A DNA stretch of 64,000 nucleotides from Paulinella micropora (Eukaryota; Cercozoa; Imbricatea; Euglyphida; Paulinellidae): NCBI GenBank assembly GCA_019918135.1, contig WBZZ01002776.1:25001-89000 (forward strand). Direction: 5' to 3'. Shown in pieces: positions 1-10,800 of this stretch. The position numbers and the translations under genes are program-made. The first letter of the stretch is position 1. Each line of letters opens with the position of its first letter. Below the pieces are notes generated by a model. It was not told where the DNA came from. It saw nothing but the letters and a program-made list of their open reading frames with translations, and made no database searches.

Positions 1-45
1 ACGGTTCTGACTGCTGTCGCGTTAGCAGAGCTCAAGTCTGTTGTT

Positions 46-91
46 GCTGTCGTTGTTGCTGTCGTTGTTGCTGTCGTCGTCGTCGTCGTCG

Positions 92-122
<31 letters not shown>

Positions 123-168
123 GTTGTTTGTCGTTTTTAAGTGTGACACATAAATTGTCATCAGTATT

Positions 169-203
<35 letters not shown>

Positions 204-305
204 GCTGTTTGCTGCTGCTGCTGCTGCTGTTGTTGTTGTTATTGTTGTTATTGTTGTTGTTGTTATTGTTGTTATTGTTGTGTTGTTGTTGTTGTTGTTG
301 TTGTC
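46..305. repeat. TTG/TGC-rich trinucleotide microsatellite
   Basis: An impure array of TTG, TGC and TCG triplets with a few interruptions. It reads through as a leucine- and cysteine-only frame, which is the signature of a triplet repeat rather than a protein. The following 290 bases up to the Gypsy-A LTR show no recognisable feature. Confidence 0.9.
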
Positions 306-593
306 GTTGCTTTTTAGATACATTTACATTAGTACGTGAGGTGCTTTATTTTGGAATGTTTACACTAACATGTTATTACCGGTAATATAGTTAGTTAAAC
401 TTACGAATAGAAAGCTAAGCTTACTACTTATTTTCAGGTTCTTACGAGTGGCAGTATTTTTTCTAATAAACAGCAGTGTTGTGTAGAAAATATGTTAGTA
501 AGCGGTATTCCTAATCACTAGTCTCACTGTCTCTGTCTCACACTTCAACTCCCCTACGAGTGATGCAAGGTTTTCTGTTGAAAAGTGATCAGT

Positions 594-1792
594 TGCCGCT
601 TGCGTAAAAAAATTTTCAAGAGGAATTTATATATTAATAACTACCCGGCATCCGAGTCGCTTCTGTCGGTTAAGATCAGAAAGATATTATTTGTTGTAAG
701 CCGGTGGCGGTCTATATCCACTCAATGCAAGCACTCTGAGAATAACCTAATCTTCCTCCTCTGCAAAAGAGAGGAAACAGTATTGCTGTTGACATTCAAG
801 ACAACAAAAAAAATTGATTTTTCTGTTTTGGTTGGAATTTCAGTTTTGGTTGGAATTTTGATTTTGGGTGAAAATTTGAATTTTTCAAATTAACGGCTAT
901 ATTCGTCCGCAAAATATCGTAAATTTTCGCGAAATGTTACCGTTAAATTTGAAAATTTGAATTTTTGTCACAAAAATGAAAAACTGTCACAAAAATGAAA
1001 ATCTGACACAAAAACTCAAAACTAATTTTTTGTGTTGTCTTGAATGTCAACAGCAATATGGTGAGAAAATGTAGTAGACTATCAGAGCCAAGCAACAAAA
1101 AGGAAACAGAGAGCCATTTCCTATTGAAGTTGTCCACCCTAACGATAATATTATCCGACATAAAAAGTAGTACCGTTACCGATGATTAGGTATAAACCGG
1201 TCACTCACGGACCTTACCCTACCTTTCACTTGCGGTTTGCCGGGAGACTTCGTTAAAAACCAGGTTGCTCACAGCCACTTTAATCCGAAGACATAACGCA
1301 GAACTGAACTGCAAGAGAGCTAACTAGTCTAAGTTGTTACAATCCCCGAAGATAGCTCAATAAAAAGTCGGTAATACAACCAGACACAAATCCCCGAAAG
1401 AGAATGATGTCTCGTTATATTAGCTCAGTGAAGCCGAAAAGAAAACGGCAACAGACCAAGGTTAAAATGGCATTAGGTCAAATCCGGCCAAACGATATTG
1501 AAAATAATTGGAAAAAACTAGGTGCACCTGACACCAGAAAAAGTGTACTTTTTACCGGCTATCCGGGGGGTGATGCCTACAGTACCCCTTCCCGTTTTTA
1601 TGACGGAAATATGCAATATTTTCGTCATATAATTGCTGATTTCTTTTCTGCACAAACGCTACGGGGTGTCGCAACTAAGTGCATTAACCCACGGATAGAC
1701 GGTGCAGTGGATATATAAAACGCATACGCCAGACACGAGTCAACTATAAATCTCCAGCCTCGTTTTTGTAAATAAAAACTCCTCCTTCCACA
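594..1792 (-). repeat. Gypsy-A 3' LTR, split by a MITE
   Basis: Read on the minus strand, a G-rich polypurine tract (about 1793-1807) is followed at 1792 by TGTGG, matching the arrangement at the Gypsy-B 3' LTR, where a G tract plus AAG precedes TGTAG. Blocks on both sides of the MITE at 783-1056 resemble the Gypsy-B LTR: about 750-775 against 27139-27165, and 1059-1165 against 27184-27295. The low end, TGCCG at 594, matches TGCCGG at 27068. About 925 bp remain once the MITE is discounted. A small plus-strand frame at 1404-1718 (104 codons) and a TATA-like box near 1713 lie inside it; neither has other support. The LTR assignment is inferred by eye, since the partner LTR is not present. Confidence 0.5.
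783..1056 (+). mobile_element. 274-bp MITE, copy 1
   Basis: A non-coding element with terminal inverted repeats of about 30-35 bp beginning TTGCTGTTGACATTCAAGAC, flanked by TA on both sides (781-782 and 1057-1058). A TA target duplication is typical of Tc1/mariner-type elements, so this is probably a deletion derivative mobilised in trans. The interior is AT-rich with short internal repeats. A second copy of identical length lies inverted at 19016-19289. This copy interrupts the Gypsy-A LTR, so it is younger than that LTR. Confidence 0.85.
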
Positions 1793-2377
1793 CTTGTTGT
1801 CCCCCCCGTAACTTAATTCTGAGGCAGTATGTCAAGAACAAATAGTATTACTATTGCAATAAAAGCAGCGTTCTAATTTTTCTCCTTCTCCAAAAACACT
1901 TCCGATCAGTAAATACATTGTCTTTTAATAACATACCCTTGTATTCAATCGGTTACCTTAATATAGTACTAGGGGGCCAGACCTAATAACTATATCCAAA
2001 GCCGGGGTGAGTGAGCCCGACCATGCGATATGCCGACACAAGTAGAGACGGACCGTGCTGGTATGACGATATTAAGTATATCCAAAGAAAAAAAATTTAA
2101 TATGTCTACTATGAGAACATTTTTTGAGAACATCACCCTGGATACTTGAAGCAGGGTCGTACCAGGAACACCATCGCTAAACTCACAAGCGATCCCCTTA
2201 TACGGTGTCGTATCCATTTGCCGATTGACACTCGCACTCATATGTTGCGATAAAAATGCCAAGTAACAACAATGGTATAAAAACATTTTAATAAGACATG
2301 ATCTGACATGGGCACTATGAGATTAATCCACATGCAGCTTTCAATGTCCGACGCGTGATAAAAGAAAAAAATGTCAC
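1793..2377 (-). other. Gypsy-A 3' untranslated stretch
   Basis: This lies between the accessory gene and the inferred 3' LTR of Gypsy-A. I see no convincing reading frame. The G-rich polypurine tract on the minus strand at its low end would prime plus-strand synthesis. Confidence 0.4.
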
Positions 2378-2971
2378 TTACTGCCTTCGTCGCCTTGCGC
2401 GAACCCCTTTGCCAGGTGGCGGGCCGCCAACAAAAGTCAAGTCAAACTTCGACTCCTCCAGAATGTCCCATATTTTGTTAGGGATGGCGCCCAAAGATAA
2501 GTCAAAAGGAATGTCAAGCACTCCTCTAGGCAGTGACTGAATAGTCCACGCAGTGTGGTCTTTGTCTCGAAGGGTAATAGTATCATCCCATGTCTCGAGA
2601 TTTTTCGCGTCTTTGTACACCGGTAAATATTGTCTAGCTTTTGGATCCTCAACAGGATCCATGCTTCTCCAAAAATGGAGTACCGGTTGTATCGTTTTTG
2701 CTGCTAAGGATCTCTTCGATGTCCGTGCTGCCCGTGTAGTCTGCGGGACCGCCACAGCTCGCATGAGATAAAGATCTGAGAGAGTGTCATCGGCAACATG
2801 AGATTCTGCCGGTCTCAACAGATAAAAAGCGTCTCGGACCCACTTGATGGCCGCAATCGCCTCTCCTTCCTTCCATCGCACATGTCGAATGTCCACATTA
2901 CCCGCGTTCGGGTTAGTGTCCTTCTCCCCTCCTCCTCCATGGACATCTGTCGCTCGCGTCGATCTCGCCAC
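2378..2971 (-). CDS. Gypsy-A accessory protein after integrase (unknown function)
   Basis: A 197-codon frame that starts 84 bases after the pol stop on the same strand. I do not recognise the family. It matters because a clearly related protein occupies the same position in Gypsy-B (31545-32018). Shared blocks, in order, are Y-x-LRP, HV-x-DD, LM, F-[WY]-RS, VY-[KR]-D-x-KN, W-x-IQ, LD-x-PFDL, IP-x2-x-WD and a closing PGK. The first 45 residues are low-complexity and not shared. No signal peptide or membrane segment is visible, which argues against a typical envelope protein. Conservation between two diverged elements points to a selected function, perhaps nucleic-acid or Gag-related, but that is inference. 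Confidence 0.7.
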   Translation of the reverse strand: MARSTRATDVHGGGGEKDTNPNAGNVDIRHVRWKEGEAIAAIKWVRDAFYLLRPAESHVADDTLSDLYLMRAVAVPQTTRAARTSKRSLAAKTIQPVLHFWRSMDPVEDPKARQYLPVYKDAKNLETWDDTITLRDKDHTAWTIQSLPRGVLDIPFDLSLGAIPNKIWDILEESKFDLTFVGGPPPGKGVRARRRRQ

Positions 2972-3054
2972 CTTCCTCGGTTGGTCGAAGATGAGATCGT
3001 TTTGCGCTCTCCTCCTCTGCGCCTCCGTGAACTTCTCCTTCGTACCGCCGCGGA

Positions 3055-6000
3055 CTATGGGGGCTTTAGACTGAGTCCCCGCCGCGCTTTTGCGGTTGAG
3101 TCTTCCTTACTCTCCTTCTCGGTCTCCTCCTTCTCCGTGACCGGTGCCCGATAGGCATTCTCCTCCTCTAAGGTATCCTCCTTCTGTATAGGCGGTACCT
3201 CTTTGAAGTCCTCCTTCATCCGTTTCAACGCCTCCTCAACGGATTCATCCTCAAGTAAGAAGGGGTCATATTTGATCAGCCTTCGAACATTCACAATCTG
3301 CACCTTCCCTCTACCCCTGATCTTATAATTCAGAGGTCCCATCTGTTCCATGACCTGGTATGGTCCTTTCCAGTGGGTAAACAGCTTAGAGCTAACCCCC
3401 TTAGGGACTTGAGGATGGTACAAGAGTACAATATCCCCAACCTGGAAACGGACTTGATCTAAGTGCGCTTGTCGCACTCCTTGTGCGTCAGTCTTTCTGC
3501 GCTCCGCCTCCCTGTGCGCCGCAACTATTTGTTCCGCCTCCATCTTCGCTCTTAGTCTCATCCCGAACAACTCATCCTCATCTGCCCAAGTGTCTTTTGG
3601 ATGCAGAAGTGAGGTTGGGATATTAGGCTCTCGGCCGTAAACCAATTGATATGGCGAGACTGAGCTCCTGGCTCCTCCTAATGCCGATGAGGGTAGACAG
3701 TTCATTGCAAAGGCAAATGAAGGTGCTGCCTCCACCCATGCTCTCTGATTCTCCTTCTTCATACAGTACATCTTAAGCGAGGCTTTGAGAGGTCTATGTA
3801 CCCGCTCGATCTTGCCATTCGCTCTCGGGTTATAGGCAGTAACATATTGCCATTTCATCCCGTAGTACTTAGATAGTCTGTCGATGACTTCATTATTAAA
3901 GTCAGAACCTCGATCAGAACATATCTTTCTAGGCACTCCGATCTGCGAGACGATCCTATCGATCAGAGCCTCCGCAGTTGTCTTGCCTGTAGCGTCCTTA
4001 ACAGGAACAACCCAGACATAATTGGTGGCTCGATCTATTGCGGTAAGAAGGTATCTGTACCCTTCTGCCGATTCGGGGAAAGGTCCCACATGATCGATGT
4101 GTAAAAATTCAAACATCCCGGCGTGTAACGGGAATGTACCGATCAGGCCAAAGTTCGCCTTCAGCGGTGTCTTTGTGGTTTTGCATGGGATGCATGCGTC
4201 CACTTCCCTGTCTATCTCCTCCTTCATCCCTTTCCACCAAAATCGCCTCGCTATGAACCAATGAGTTCTTTGTCGACCCGGATGTGCCAGTAAGGGGCAG
4301 TTATGGGCTGCGACATATATAAAGCGCCTCAACTTCTCTGGTACCCAGAGAGTCCATTTGTCAGGCTGTGATGCAAATTTGCCATGCTGGCCCTTGTACC
4401 ACAATAGCCCATCTCTCCACGCCATCTCCTTCATCTGATCTTTGATCTGTGGAGTCTTTTTAAGCTCATTAGGGTTCTTGTATAACGTTATGAGCTCCTT
4501 GAACTCCGGATCCGTCGCCTGTTGCTGCCTCCACGCGGTAGGCGAGGCGATATGAATAGTACCGTCCTCCAACCTTACTCCTACCCTTTCCGGGTCTTCA
4601 TCAAGCTCGCTTCGATTTTCCTGTGGAGGTTCAGTACAGACCTCAGTCGTCTCCTCCTCTTCTTTTATATTCGCCTTCGCGTTCTCGTATGCCTCATAAG
4701 ACCACTCAGCGTCTTCGAGAACATGCGCCTCACAGCATATGCCATGCTCCGGGCCTTGAGGACTATATCGTAGACCCGTGCGGTCATAACGAACGCCTCT
4801 TGCCATCTGCATCGCCTCTATGTGGCTCACCTCGTATACCTTGTCCGTGGACAGGTCCATCATCTCCACTGATGATACGAGAGCCGACACCTCCGACTGA
4901 AACTCTAGCCTGGAAAGGCTATCAGCGACTACGTTTCGCTTTCCCGGTAAGTAGACCATCGTGAAATTGAAACATGACAAGAAAGCTTGCCACCGCGCCA
5001 AACGGCCGGTTTGTTCATGATTCATCAACCAAAGAAGGTTGTGATGATCGGTCCTAACCGTGAATAGAGGTCCTCCCCACAAGTATTCTCTGAGCCTCTT
5101 GAGAGCCCATACTACTGCCAACGCCTCCCTCTGTCGCGTGCAGTAATTTCGCTCCGCCGCACACAGCTTTCTACTAATAAACATGATCGGGCGCAACTTT
5201 TTCTCCTCATCTTCCTGTTGCAGCACCGCGCCAATCGCAAACTTAGATGCATCCGTGTCGACTACGAACGGCTTCGTAAAGTCGGGCATCATAAGTACTA
5301 ATCCGCCGTCCTTGGGATCTTTGTAAATGAGATCTTTGAGCGTATTAAACGCCTGCAAAGCCTCCTCATCCCACTTCTCAAAGTCTCCAAAATCAATCAT
5401 CTTCTCCAGCTTAGCCCGAGTTGCACCCCAATCGGGTATGAACTGGCTGTAGTACTGTGCCATCGCAAGAAAAGAGTGTAACTCTGTGCGATTCTTTGGC
5501 AACTGTCTACTCATGATCTCCTCCCTCTTCTCGCGCGATATCGAGACCCTATTATGAGAAATCTCGTAACCCAAATACGTCACACTTGTCCTGGCAAGCT
5601 GACATTTCTTTAGGTTGCATTTCAGGCCAAATGCTCCGATGCGCCTGAAGACATCTGACAAGTGATCGATATGCTCTTCCATTGTGTTAGAGTATACGAT
5701 GATGTCATCGATGTAACAAAATGCATATTCTCCCGCCTTCTGTCCTCTCCTTCTCATAAAACCATCCTCCGACTGGTCGTCATATTGACCGCTCAACATC
5801 TTCTGCATCGCCTTCTGAAAGAGCCCCGGGCCCTGTTTGAGTCCCATTGGAAGCACCTTCCACTGGTATACTTCCATACCCACAACGAATGCAGTCAGCC
5901 ATCTGGATTTCTCGTCCAGTGGTATCTGCCAGAAGCCGTTCTTAAGGTCAATGACCGAATAGAATTTAGCATTCCGCAGCACCCTTCTGCCTTCTTCTAA

Positions 6001-7374
6001 GGTCGGCAGAGGATTTCTCTCTTCCTCTAGCACCTTATTCACACGGGCATAATTGATCGTCAAGCGCCATTCTCCTCCTGGCTTAGGGACGATTTTCGGT
6101 TGAGAGACAATTGGAGATGTAGATCTCTCAATAAAGTCCTCATCGAGCAACTGTCTCACATTCTCCTCCGCTATTTTTGCCTCATGTATGCTCAAATTTG
6201 CCCTCCGTGGTGCCGGAGATGGCTCCGCACCCGGTATCTTGTAAACGACAGCAGTGAAGTCATCCGACTTTACACCACCTGCCCGAGGAGGGTCGAAAAT
6301 TTCTCTGTACGCCTCCATCTTAGCTTTGAGAAACGCCTTCTCTCTCTCCGAACCCACTCCTTCTTCTAAAATTTTCCGCGCCGCCGCTTGGAAATCTTCC
6401 TCCGACATCTTTTTATGCTCCTTGAGGGGCGCTAAGTCCTCCTCCAAACTCAAATCTTCCTCTGACAAATCGTCTAGTCCCGTTCTTTCATACATGACTG
6501 TGTCCGGCTCATCATCATGACCGAGTCCGACAAGCGTATCAATAAGGTTCGCGTATTGTATCGGAGCCTTACGGGTGTAGAAACCATCAAAGCATGTGAA
6601 AGCTTGAGGTATCAATTTCAACTTGTTCTGGGCTCTGAGCTTTTGCTTGTATGCACTGCTCTGCTCCCGAGACCCGAGTCGACAAGCCACCACTAACTGT
6701 TGCTTGCGAGAAGGAACAGGTATAGGATGATCAATAAGCCGGTCCCTTATCTCCTGTGCCCAGATCCCCTTCTCATTGTATGGCAGAATGACAGTATACG
6801 GCTTGTTACTCTCAAATAGAGTCCGTAGACACTTTTTCACTTCAGTTAATGAGCGCGGCCAGGTAGGCACATCGCCCCAAAAGTTCGTGATAAAAGTTTT
6901 AATGTCATCCGCTGGAGTATCGGGGATACGCCCCTTCCTCCTTGGCACAAACGCCTCTCTCTTCTCATCTGACACCTTCGCATGGTAACAGTAGCCATTA
7001 GTAATATGGACATCTGCCCCGCCACCTTCTGCGAATCTGGCCAACGACGGGCACTGTTTCGCAACACATATTATCTCCTCATTACGCGCTACGACTAAGT
7101 CATCAATAGACTTTCTGTCCCATGCGGGAATCGTAACCGTATACGCCTGCATCTCCGTCTCCCAATTGTCGGTCCAGGTCAGTTCCTCCGGCACTGTGAC
7201 ATAGGGGTGTACATAGGCTTCAGTTGCCTCATGTACGAAGGCCAACTTTTTCCTCTCCGTTGCTAGACTCAGCTCAAAAGCCTCGTATGAGTCAGTAGCA
7301 GTCATCGGATTAATATCCTCCTCCTCTCCATTCTTCACTCCATAAATCACCCGCCGTGCGGCGCAATCGATCAC
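3055..7374 (-). CDS. pol: Gypsy-A Pol polyprotein: RT, RNase H, integrase
   Basis: An open frame of 1439 codons. From the N-terminus: an unrecognised region; a conserved pre-RT domain with DHPIPVPSR near residue 215; reverse transcriptase with YIDD near residue 555; RNase H with VVDTDASKFAIGAVLQQ near 705; an integrase zinc-binding region (HPGRQRTHW, then CIPC); the integrase core with HIDHVG near 1093, SDRGSDF near 1155 and NGKIERVHR near 1187 supplying the D, D and E; and a GPY/F module (HWKGPYQV) near 1340. No chromodomain is visible at the lysine- and glutamate-rich tail. In the family Pol copies the RNA genome to DNA and integrates it. The protease frame lies immediately upstream and overlaps by four bases. 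Confidence 0.93.
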   Translation of the reverse strand: MIDCAARRVIYGVKNGEEEDINPMTATDSYEAFELSLATERKKLAFVHEATEAYVHPYVTVPEELTWTDNWETEMQAYTVTIPAWDRKSIDDLVVARNEEIICVAKQCPSLARFAEGGGADVHITNGYCYHAKVSDEKREAFVPRRKGRIPDTPADDIKTFITNFWGDVPTWPRSLTEVKKCLRTLFESNKPYTVILPYNEKGIWAQEIRDRLIDHPIPVPSRKQQLVVACRLGSREQSSAYKQKLRAQNKLKLIPQAFTCFDGFYTRKAPIQYANLIDTLVGLGHDDEPDTVMYERTGLDDLSEEDLSLEEDLAPLKEHKKMSEEDFQAAARKILEEGVGSEREKAFLKAKMEAYREIFDPPRAGGVKSDDFTAVVYKIPGAEPSPAPRRANLSIHEAKIAEENVRQLLDEDFIERSTSPIVSQPKIVPKPGGEWRLTINYARVNKVLEEERNPLPTLEEGRRVLRNAKFYSVIDLKNGFWQIPLDEKSRWLTAFVVGMEVYQWKVLPMGLKQGPGLFQKAMQKMLSGQYDDQSEDGFMRRRGQKAGEYAFCYIDDIIVYSNTMEEHIDHLSDVFRRIGAFGLKCNLKKCQLARTSVTYLGYEISHNRVSISREKREEIMSRQLPKNRTELHSFLAMAQYYSQFIPDWGATRAKLEKMIDFGDFEKWDEEALQAFNTLKDLIYKDPKDGGLVLMMPDFTKPFVVDTDASKFAIGAVLQQEDEEKKLRPIMFISRKLCAAERNYCTRQREALAVVWALKRLREYLWGGPLFTVRTDHHNLLWLMNHEQTGRLARWQAFLSCFNFTMVYLPGKRNVVADSLSRLEFQSEVSALVSSVEMMDLSTDKVYEVSHIEAMQMARGVRYDRTGLRYSPQGPEHGICCEAHVLEDAEWSYEAYENAKANIKEEEETTEVCTEPPQENRSELDEDPERVGVRLEDGTIHIASPTAWRQQQATDPEFKELITLYKNPNELKKTPQIKDQMKEMAWRDGLLWYKGQHGKFASQPDKWTLWVPEKLRRFIYVAAHNCPLLAHPGRQRTHWFIARRFWWKGMKEEIDREVDACIPCKTTKTPLKANFGLIGTFPLHAGMFEFLHIDHVGPFPESAEGYRYLLTAIDRATNYVWVVPVKDATGKTTAEALIDRIVSQIGVPRKICSDRGSDFNNEVIDRLSKYYGMKWQYVTAYNPRANGKIERVHRPLKASLKMYCMKKENQRAWVEAAPSFAFAMNCLPSSALGGARSSVSPYQLVYGREPNIPTSLLHPKDTWADEDELFGMRLRAKMEAEQIVAAHREAERRKTDAQGVRQAHLDQVRFQVGDIVLLYHPQVPKGVSSKLFTHWKGPYQVMEQMGPLNYKIRGRGKVQIVNVRRLIKYDPFLLEDESVEEALKRMKEDFKEVPPIQKEDTLEEENAYRAPVTEKEETEKESKEDSTAKARRGLSLKPP

Positions 7375-7838
7375 AGCCCCCTAGCCAATTGGTCATACGA
7401 CAGCAGGATTGAACTGTGGTAATCGGGGACAACATAGAGGTCCGCACGATATACTCGACCGGATTTCAATTTGAAAATTAATGTGACGATGCCCGTAATT
7501 TCCGTACGGCTGCCTACCCCTTTTAGGGTCCCCTTTGTTTTTCTCATGTTTTTGTCCACCCATGTCCGGTGACTATTCAAAAACTTCTGGCCGACAATAT
7601 TAATATTCGCCATCGTATCATTACCAACTTTTAATGTGGTTTGTAAAGTTTCACAAAAGAGGTCAGTGTAGCATAGCGCGTCTGGTCTATGTAAACTAGC
7701 CGCTAGCACATGAATTTTTCGTTCTAGGGTTTTGAGTCTAAGCTCAAGTTCCTTGTCCTCTTCTCGTTCTCCCCCCTTTTCCGCCAACTTAACTTCTTGA
7801 GTCTCCGGGGCTTCCGGTATCTCGAGTGTCTTTTGGAC
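7371..7838 (-). pseudogene. Gypsy-A protease region, truncated
   Basis: A retropepsin-like stretch recognised by similarity to the protease regions of Gypsy-B (36283-37266) and Gypsy-C (55850-56400). Shared features are G-[NT]-D-[TS]-MA, then G-x2-F, a GxV-type strand, and a downstream VVP element near the end. It is joined to foreign Copia-A sequence at its 5' side, so gag is missing. The stretch between the Copia junction and the protease is charged and probably a linker or the Gag C-terminus. Confidence 0.6.
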
Positions 7839-7845
7839 TAAGTAT

Positions 7846-10800
7846 ATGGGAGTAAAAATAGTGGGAAAAGAGTGGAGAGAACGAATAATGAAGTGTGAGT
7901 GGTCTTTGCGCAATAAAATCAAAAAGAAACCACACTTCAAAAAGAGCCATCATGTCGTAGAACACCGACCCGGGATCCACATCTCAATGGATACTCAGGG
8001 TTGGTGGAATACGACATCATGGGACGGTAAGCGGTATAAGTTTACTGTCAAGTGTTTAGCGTCCAACTTTGAACTTGACTACTACTTGCGTCACAAGAAC
8101 GAATTTTTTCCTTGTTTTCTCAAAGCTATTGCCTTCTTTGAGAGACACACCGGGAAGAAAGTTAAGTTCCTTACCTGTGATCAAGAGTACGGCATGTACA
8201 GAGTTCAAAGAGTGGGTTGACGTAAATCAACCCATCTTTCTCGAGGCCCCAACAGGGGAGAAACAGGTTGTAGCTAAGGTAGAGCGGTCCCATCAAACCA
8301 ATGGTGGGCCCGCTAGGGCTATCCTTAGTGATGCCGAGCTTCCACCTTCCATGTGGGTGGAAGCCGAGAAAGCAGCGACGTATTTTGGTAATCTCTTGCC
8401 GATCGCTCATGGACCCTTCAAAGGGAAATCACCCTATGAAGTCATCCACAAACGAAAACCCGTGCTGCATCACCTAAAACCTATCGGATGCATGGCTTTT
8501 ATGAAAGTGGATGCTAAGAGGGGGAAGGGTGAGAGGGGAAAGAGAGTAGTATTTCTCGGGTATGAACGGAATACAGGATACTATCGGGTATATGATCCAA
8601 TTGCAAGGAAAATACACGGTAATGTTCGTGATGTCGTATTTGATGTTTGGAAATTGGGAAGGAGGGAAGCATCCAAATCTCTAGCAGATGCGAATGCCTC
8701 TGAAGAGATGTTTTCGGTAAAGTGGCATTTGCCCCCCCCCCCCCCCGGAATCCCAACGAACCTCTCAACACCCGGAAAGTCAAGGTAATGCTTCGGGGGG
8801 ATATCGGTAGAGGTATTCACGACTGGGGGAGATGCTTCCCCAGCCGGGGGTCTATCGTCCGAATCGCCCCCACACAAGGCGCCCCCCGATGACCCCAATA
8901 CAGGGAACGGAGACAATAAGGTAGTGGAAGTCAGAGAGGATAGACCTGACCCACCACCATTAGTGCCTCCGACCCCAAAGGTCTTGGCCCATAAGTCCAG
9001 TGGGGATCAGGGGGAGGCGAAAGTCACGAGAAAGAAACAGAAATCCAAAGAGAGACGCGATTTGTCCGGGACATATATGGAAATTCCGGCTAAGGCGTGG
9101 GGAGAAGGATGGGCGAAACAAACTTACGGGAATAACTGGCAAACTGCGGTTCGCAAAGGCACGGTTACCGCACCCGCTGCCCCAGTTACCCGTAAGACCA
9201 GACGCTTCCCGGCGCATGCGGTCCTCTTTGATGACGGGGTCACCGATAAGGTGATTGATACGGAAATTCTCAAGTATGCTGTTGCTAACATTCCGGTAAA
9301 ACCACCACCCCTATCGACTAACTCAAATGACGACGAGGATCAAAGTGAAGCTGCCGCGCCCAATGCGGGCGGTCTACACTTCGATACTACGTCAGAATTT
9401 GCATTTGTCGAGGGGGAGAGAGAAAGGGTGGCGGAGCAGAGAGCTGGGCACAGCTCTAACTGGCGATCGCATGAACAAGGCGAAATCTCTGGGGAAAACA
9501 TTATCTCGGAAAGGACTAGAAGAGCACATGTCACGGTATGCGCCCGAGAAGAGCGTGCAGAGTATTGTCTTGTCAGTGAGAAATTTCCGGAATTTCCTGT
9601 GATACAAAAACCAAAAGATCGGAAGCAAGCTCGACAGAAAGAGTTTGAGCAGCTGAAAGAACTTAAAGCTTTTGTTTGGCGCAAGGAAGAGGAAGCTAGA
9701 ATGTCCGGGACACCAATTATTCCGGTAAAATGGATCGACACCGTCAAACAACAGGGTACGCTAGATGAGTTTCATAAAGCCCGAATTACGTTGAGGGGGA
9801 CCTTTTGAAGGCGTACGCTCAGTATGACCCTAGAAAGACCTACTCCCCCACCGCTCAACATCGGACAATTTTACTCATGATAGCTTACGCTGCGTGTTTC
9901 GGAATCGACCTCTGGTTGATCGATTTTACCACTGCTTATCTCCATGCTAAAATCCCGTACAACATTTACGTAAGACCACCACCTGAATTCCGATTGGAGG
10001 ATTACGTTTGGCTTTTGAAGAAAGCCTTATACTGCCACCCGGAATCTGGTCGGTTGTGGTACGATATGTTGTACGGGGAAATCACGGGGGAACTTGAGTT
10101 CAGAACTTTTACGCTTGATAGAGCTTCCTTCATCAGACATGGGAGTAGCCCCAAAACCACTCAACTCTTATCCTTCCATGTTGATGACGGGTGCCACGCG
10201 GCGTCTAAATCTGAACACCTCAAGATGGTCGCTCACTTTGAGGAAAAGGGATTCAGATGTAAAGATCTGGGTAAAGCTACTGAGTTCAAGAATATCCAAA
10301 TTGTTCAAACTGAGAAAGGGATTGCGTTACATCAACGTAAATTCGAACTTCTCATTTTGAACAAATTAGGGTATATGAATGAAGTACCCGCTAAGACCCC
10401 CTTCACATCTTAAAACCCGGCACCTCTCAAGAAGGACCACCGGCTATTGAAGTACGACCTAAGATGCCTAATCGGTATCCTCATCTTCTTAGCCGTACAT
10501 ACGAGGCCCCTCCTCATCTGCCCGTTGAGTATTGCTGCCAAATCCCAAGTCCCTAACCCCGACACTTCTTATGCTATGGCGCATCGAATGTTCTTGTGGT
10601 TGTTGACACCAAGGGCGTTGTTTTTCCGGAAGGGAGACAAGAATCTTAGGAAACTATTAGAATCTTGTTTCTCCCCCCCAAAAACCCCCAAAGACTGGAA
10701 ACCTAACCATGGATCATGTGCCGCGGCCAATGCAATGCATGAATCCATAGAAAAGTTAGGAATTCCCGGGATGGAAGCTTTCAGTGTACCGATCATTACC

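Larger units (their letters stand above)
594..7838 (-). mobile_element. Gypsy-A: Ty3/gypsy LTR retrotransposon, 5'-truncated
   Basis: A minus-strand Ty3/gypsy element with the order protease, pre-RT domain, reverse transcriptase, RNase H, integrase, accessory gene, 3' LTR. The integrase after RNase H and the YIDD box place it in Ty3/gypsy. Gag and the 5' LTR are absent: the element stops at about 7838, where it abuts a truncated Copia-A copy. The pol region is otherwise open over 1439 codons, so the copy looks fairly recent, though it cannot be whole. Its pol is closer in the pre-RT region to Gypsy-C than to Gypsy-B. Confidence 0.85.

Noticed and set aside
41-385. 114-codon Leu/Cys-only reading frame
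   Set aside because: It is a trinucleotide repeat read in frame, with no protein-like composition.
1404-1718. 104-codon plus-strand frame with a TATA-like box after it
   Set aside because: It lies within the inferred Gypsy-A LTR, shows no recognisable motif and has no second copy, so I do not call it a gene.
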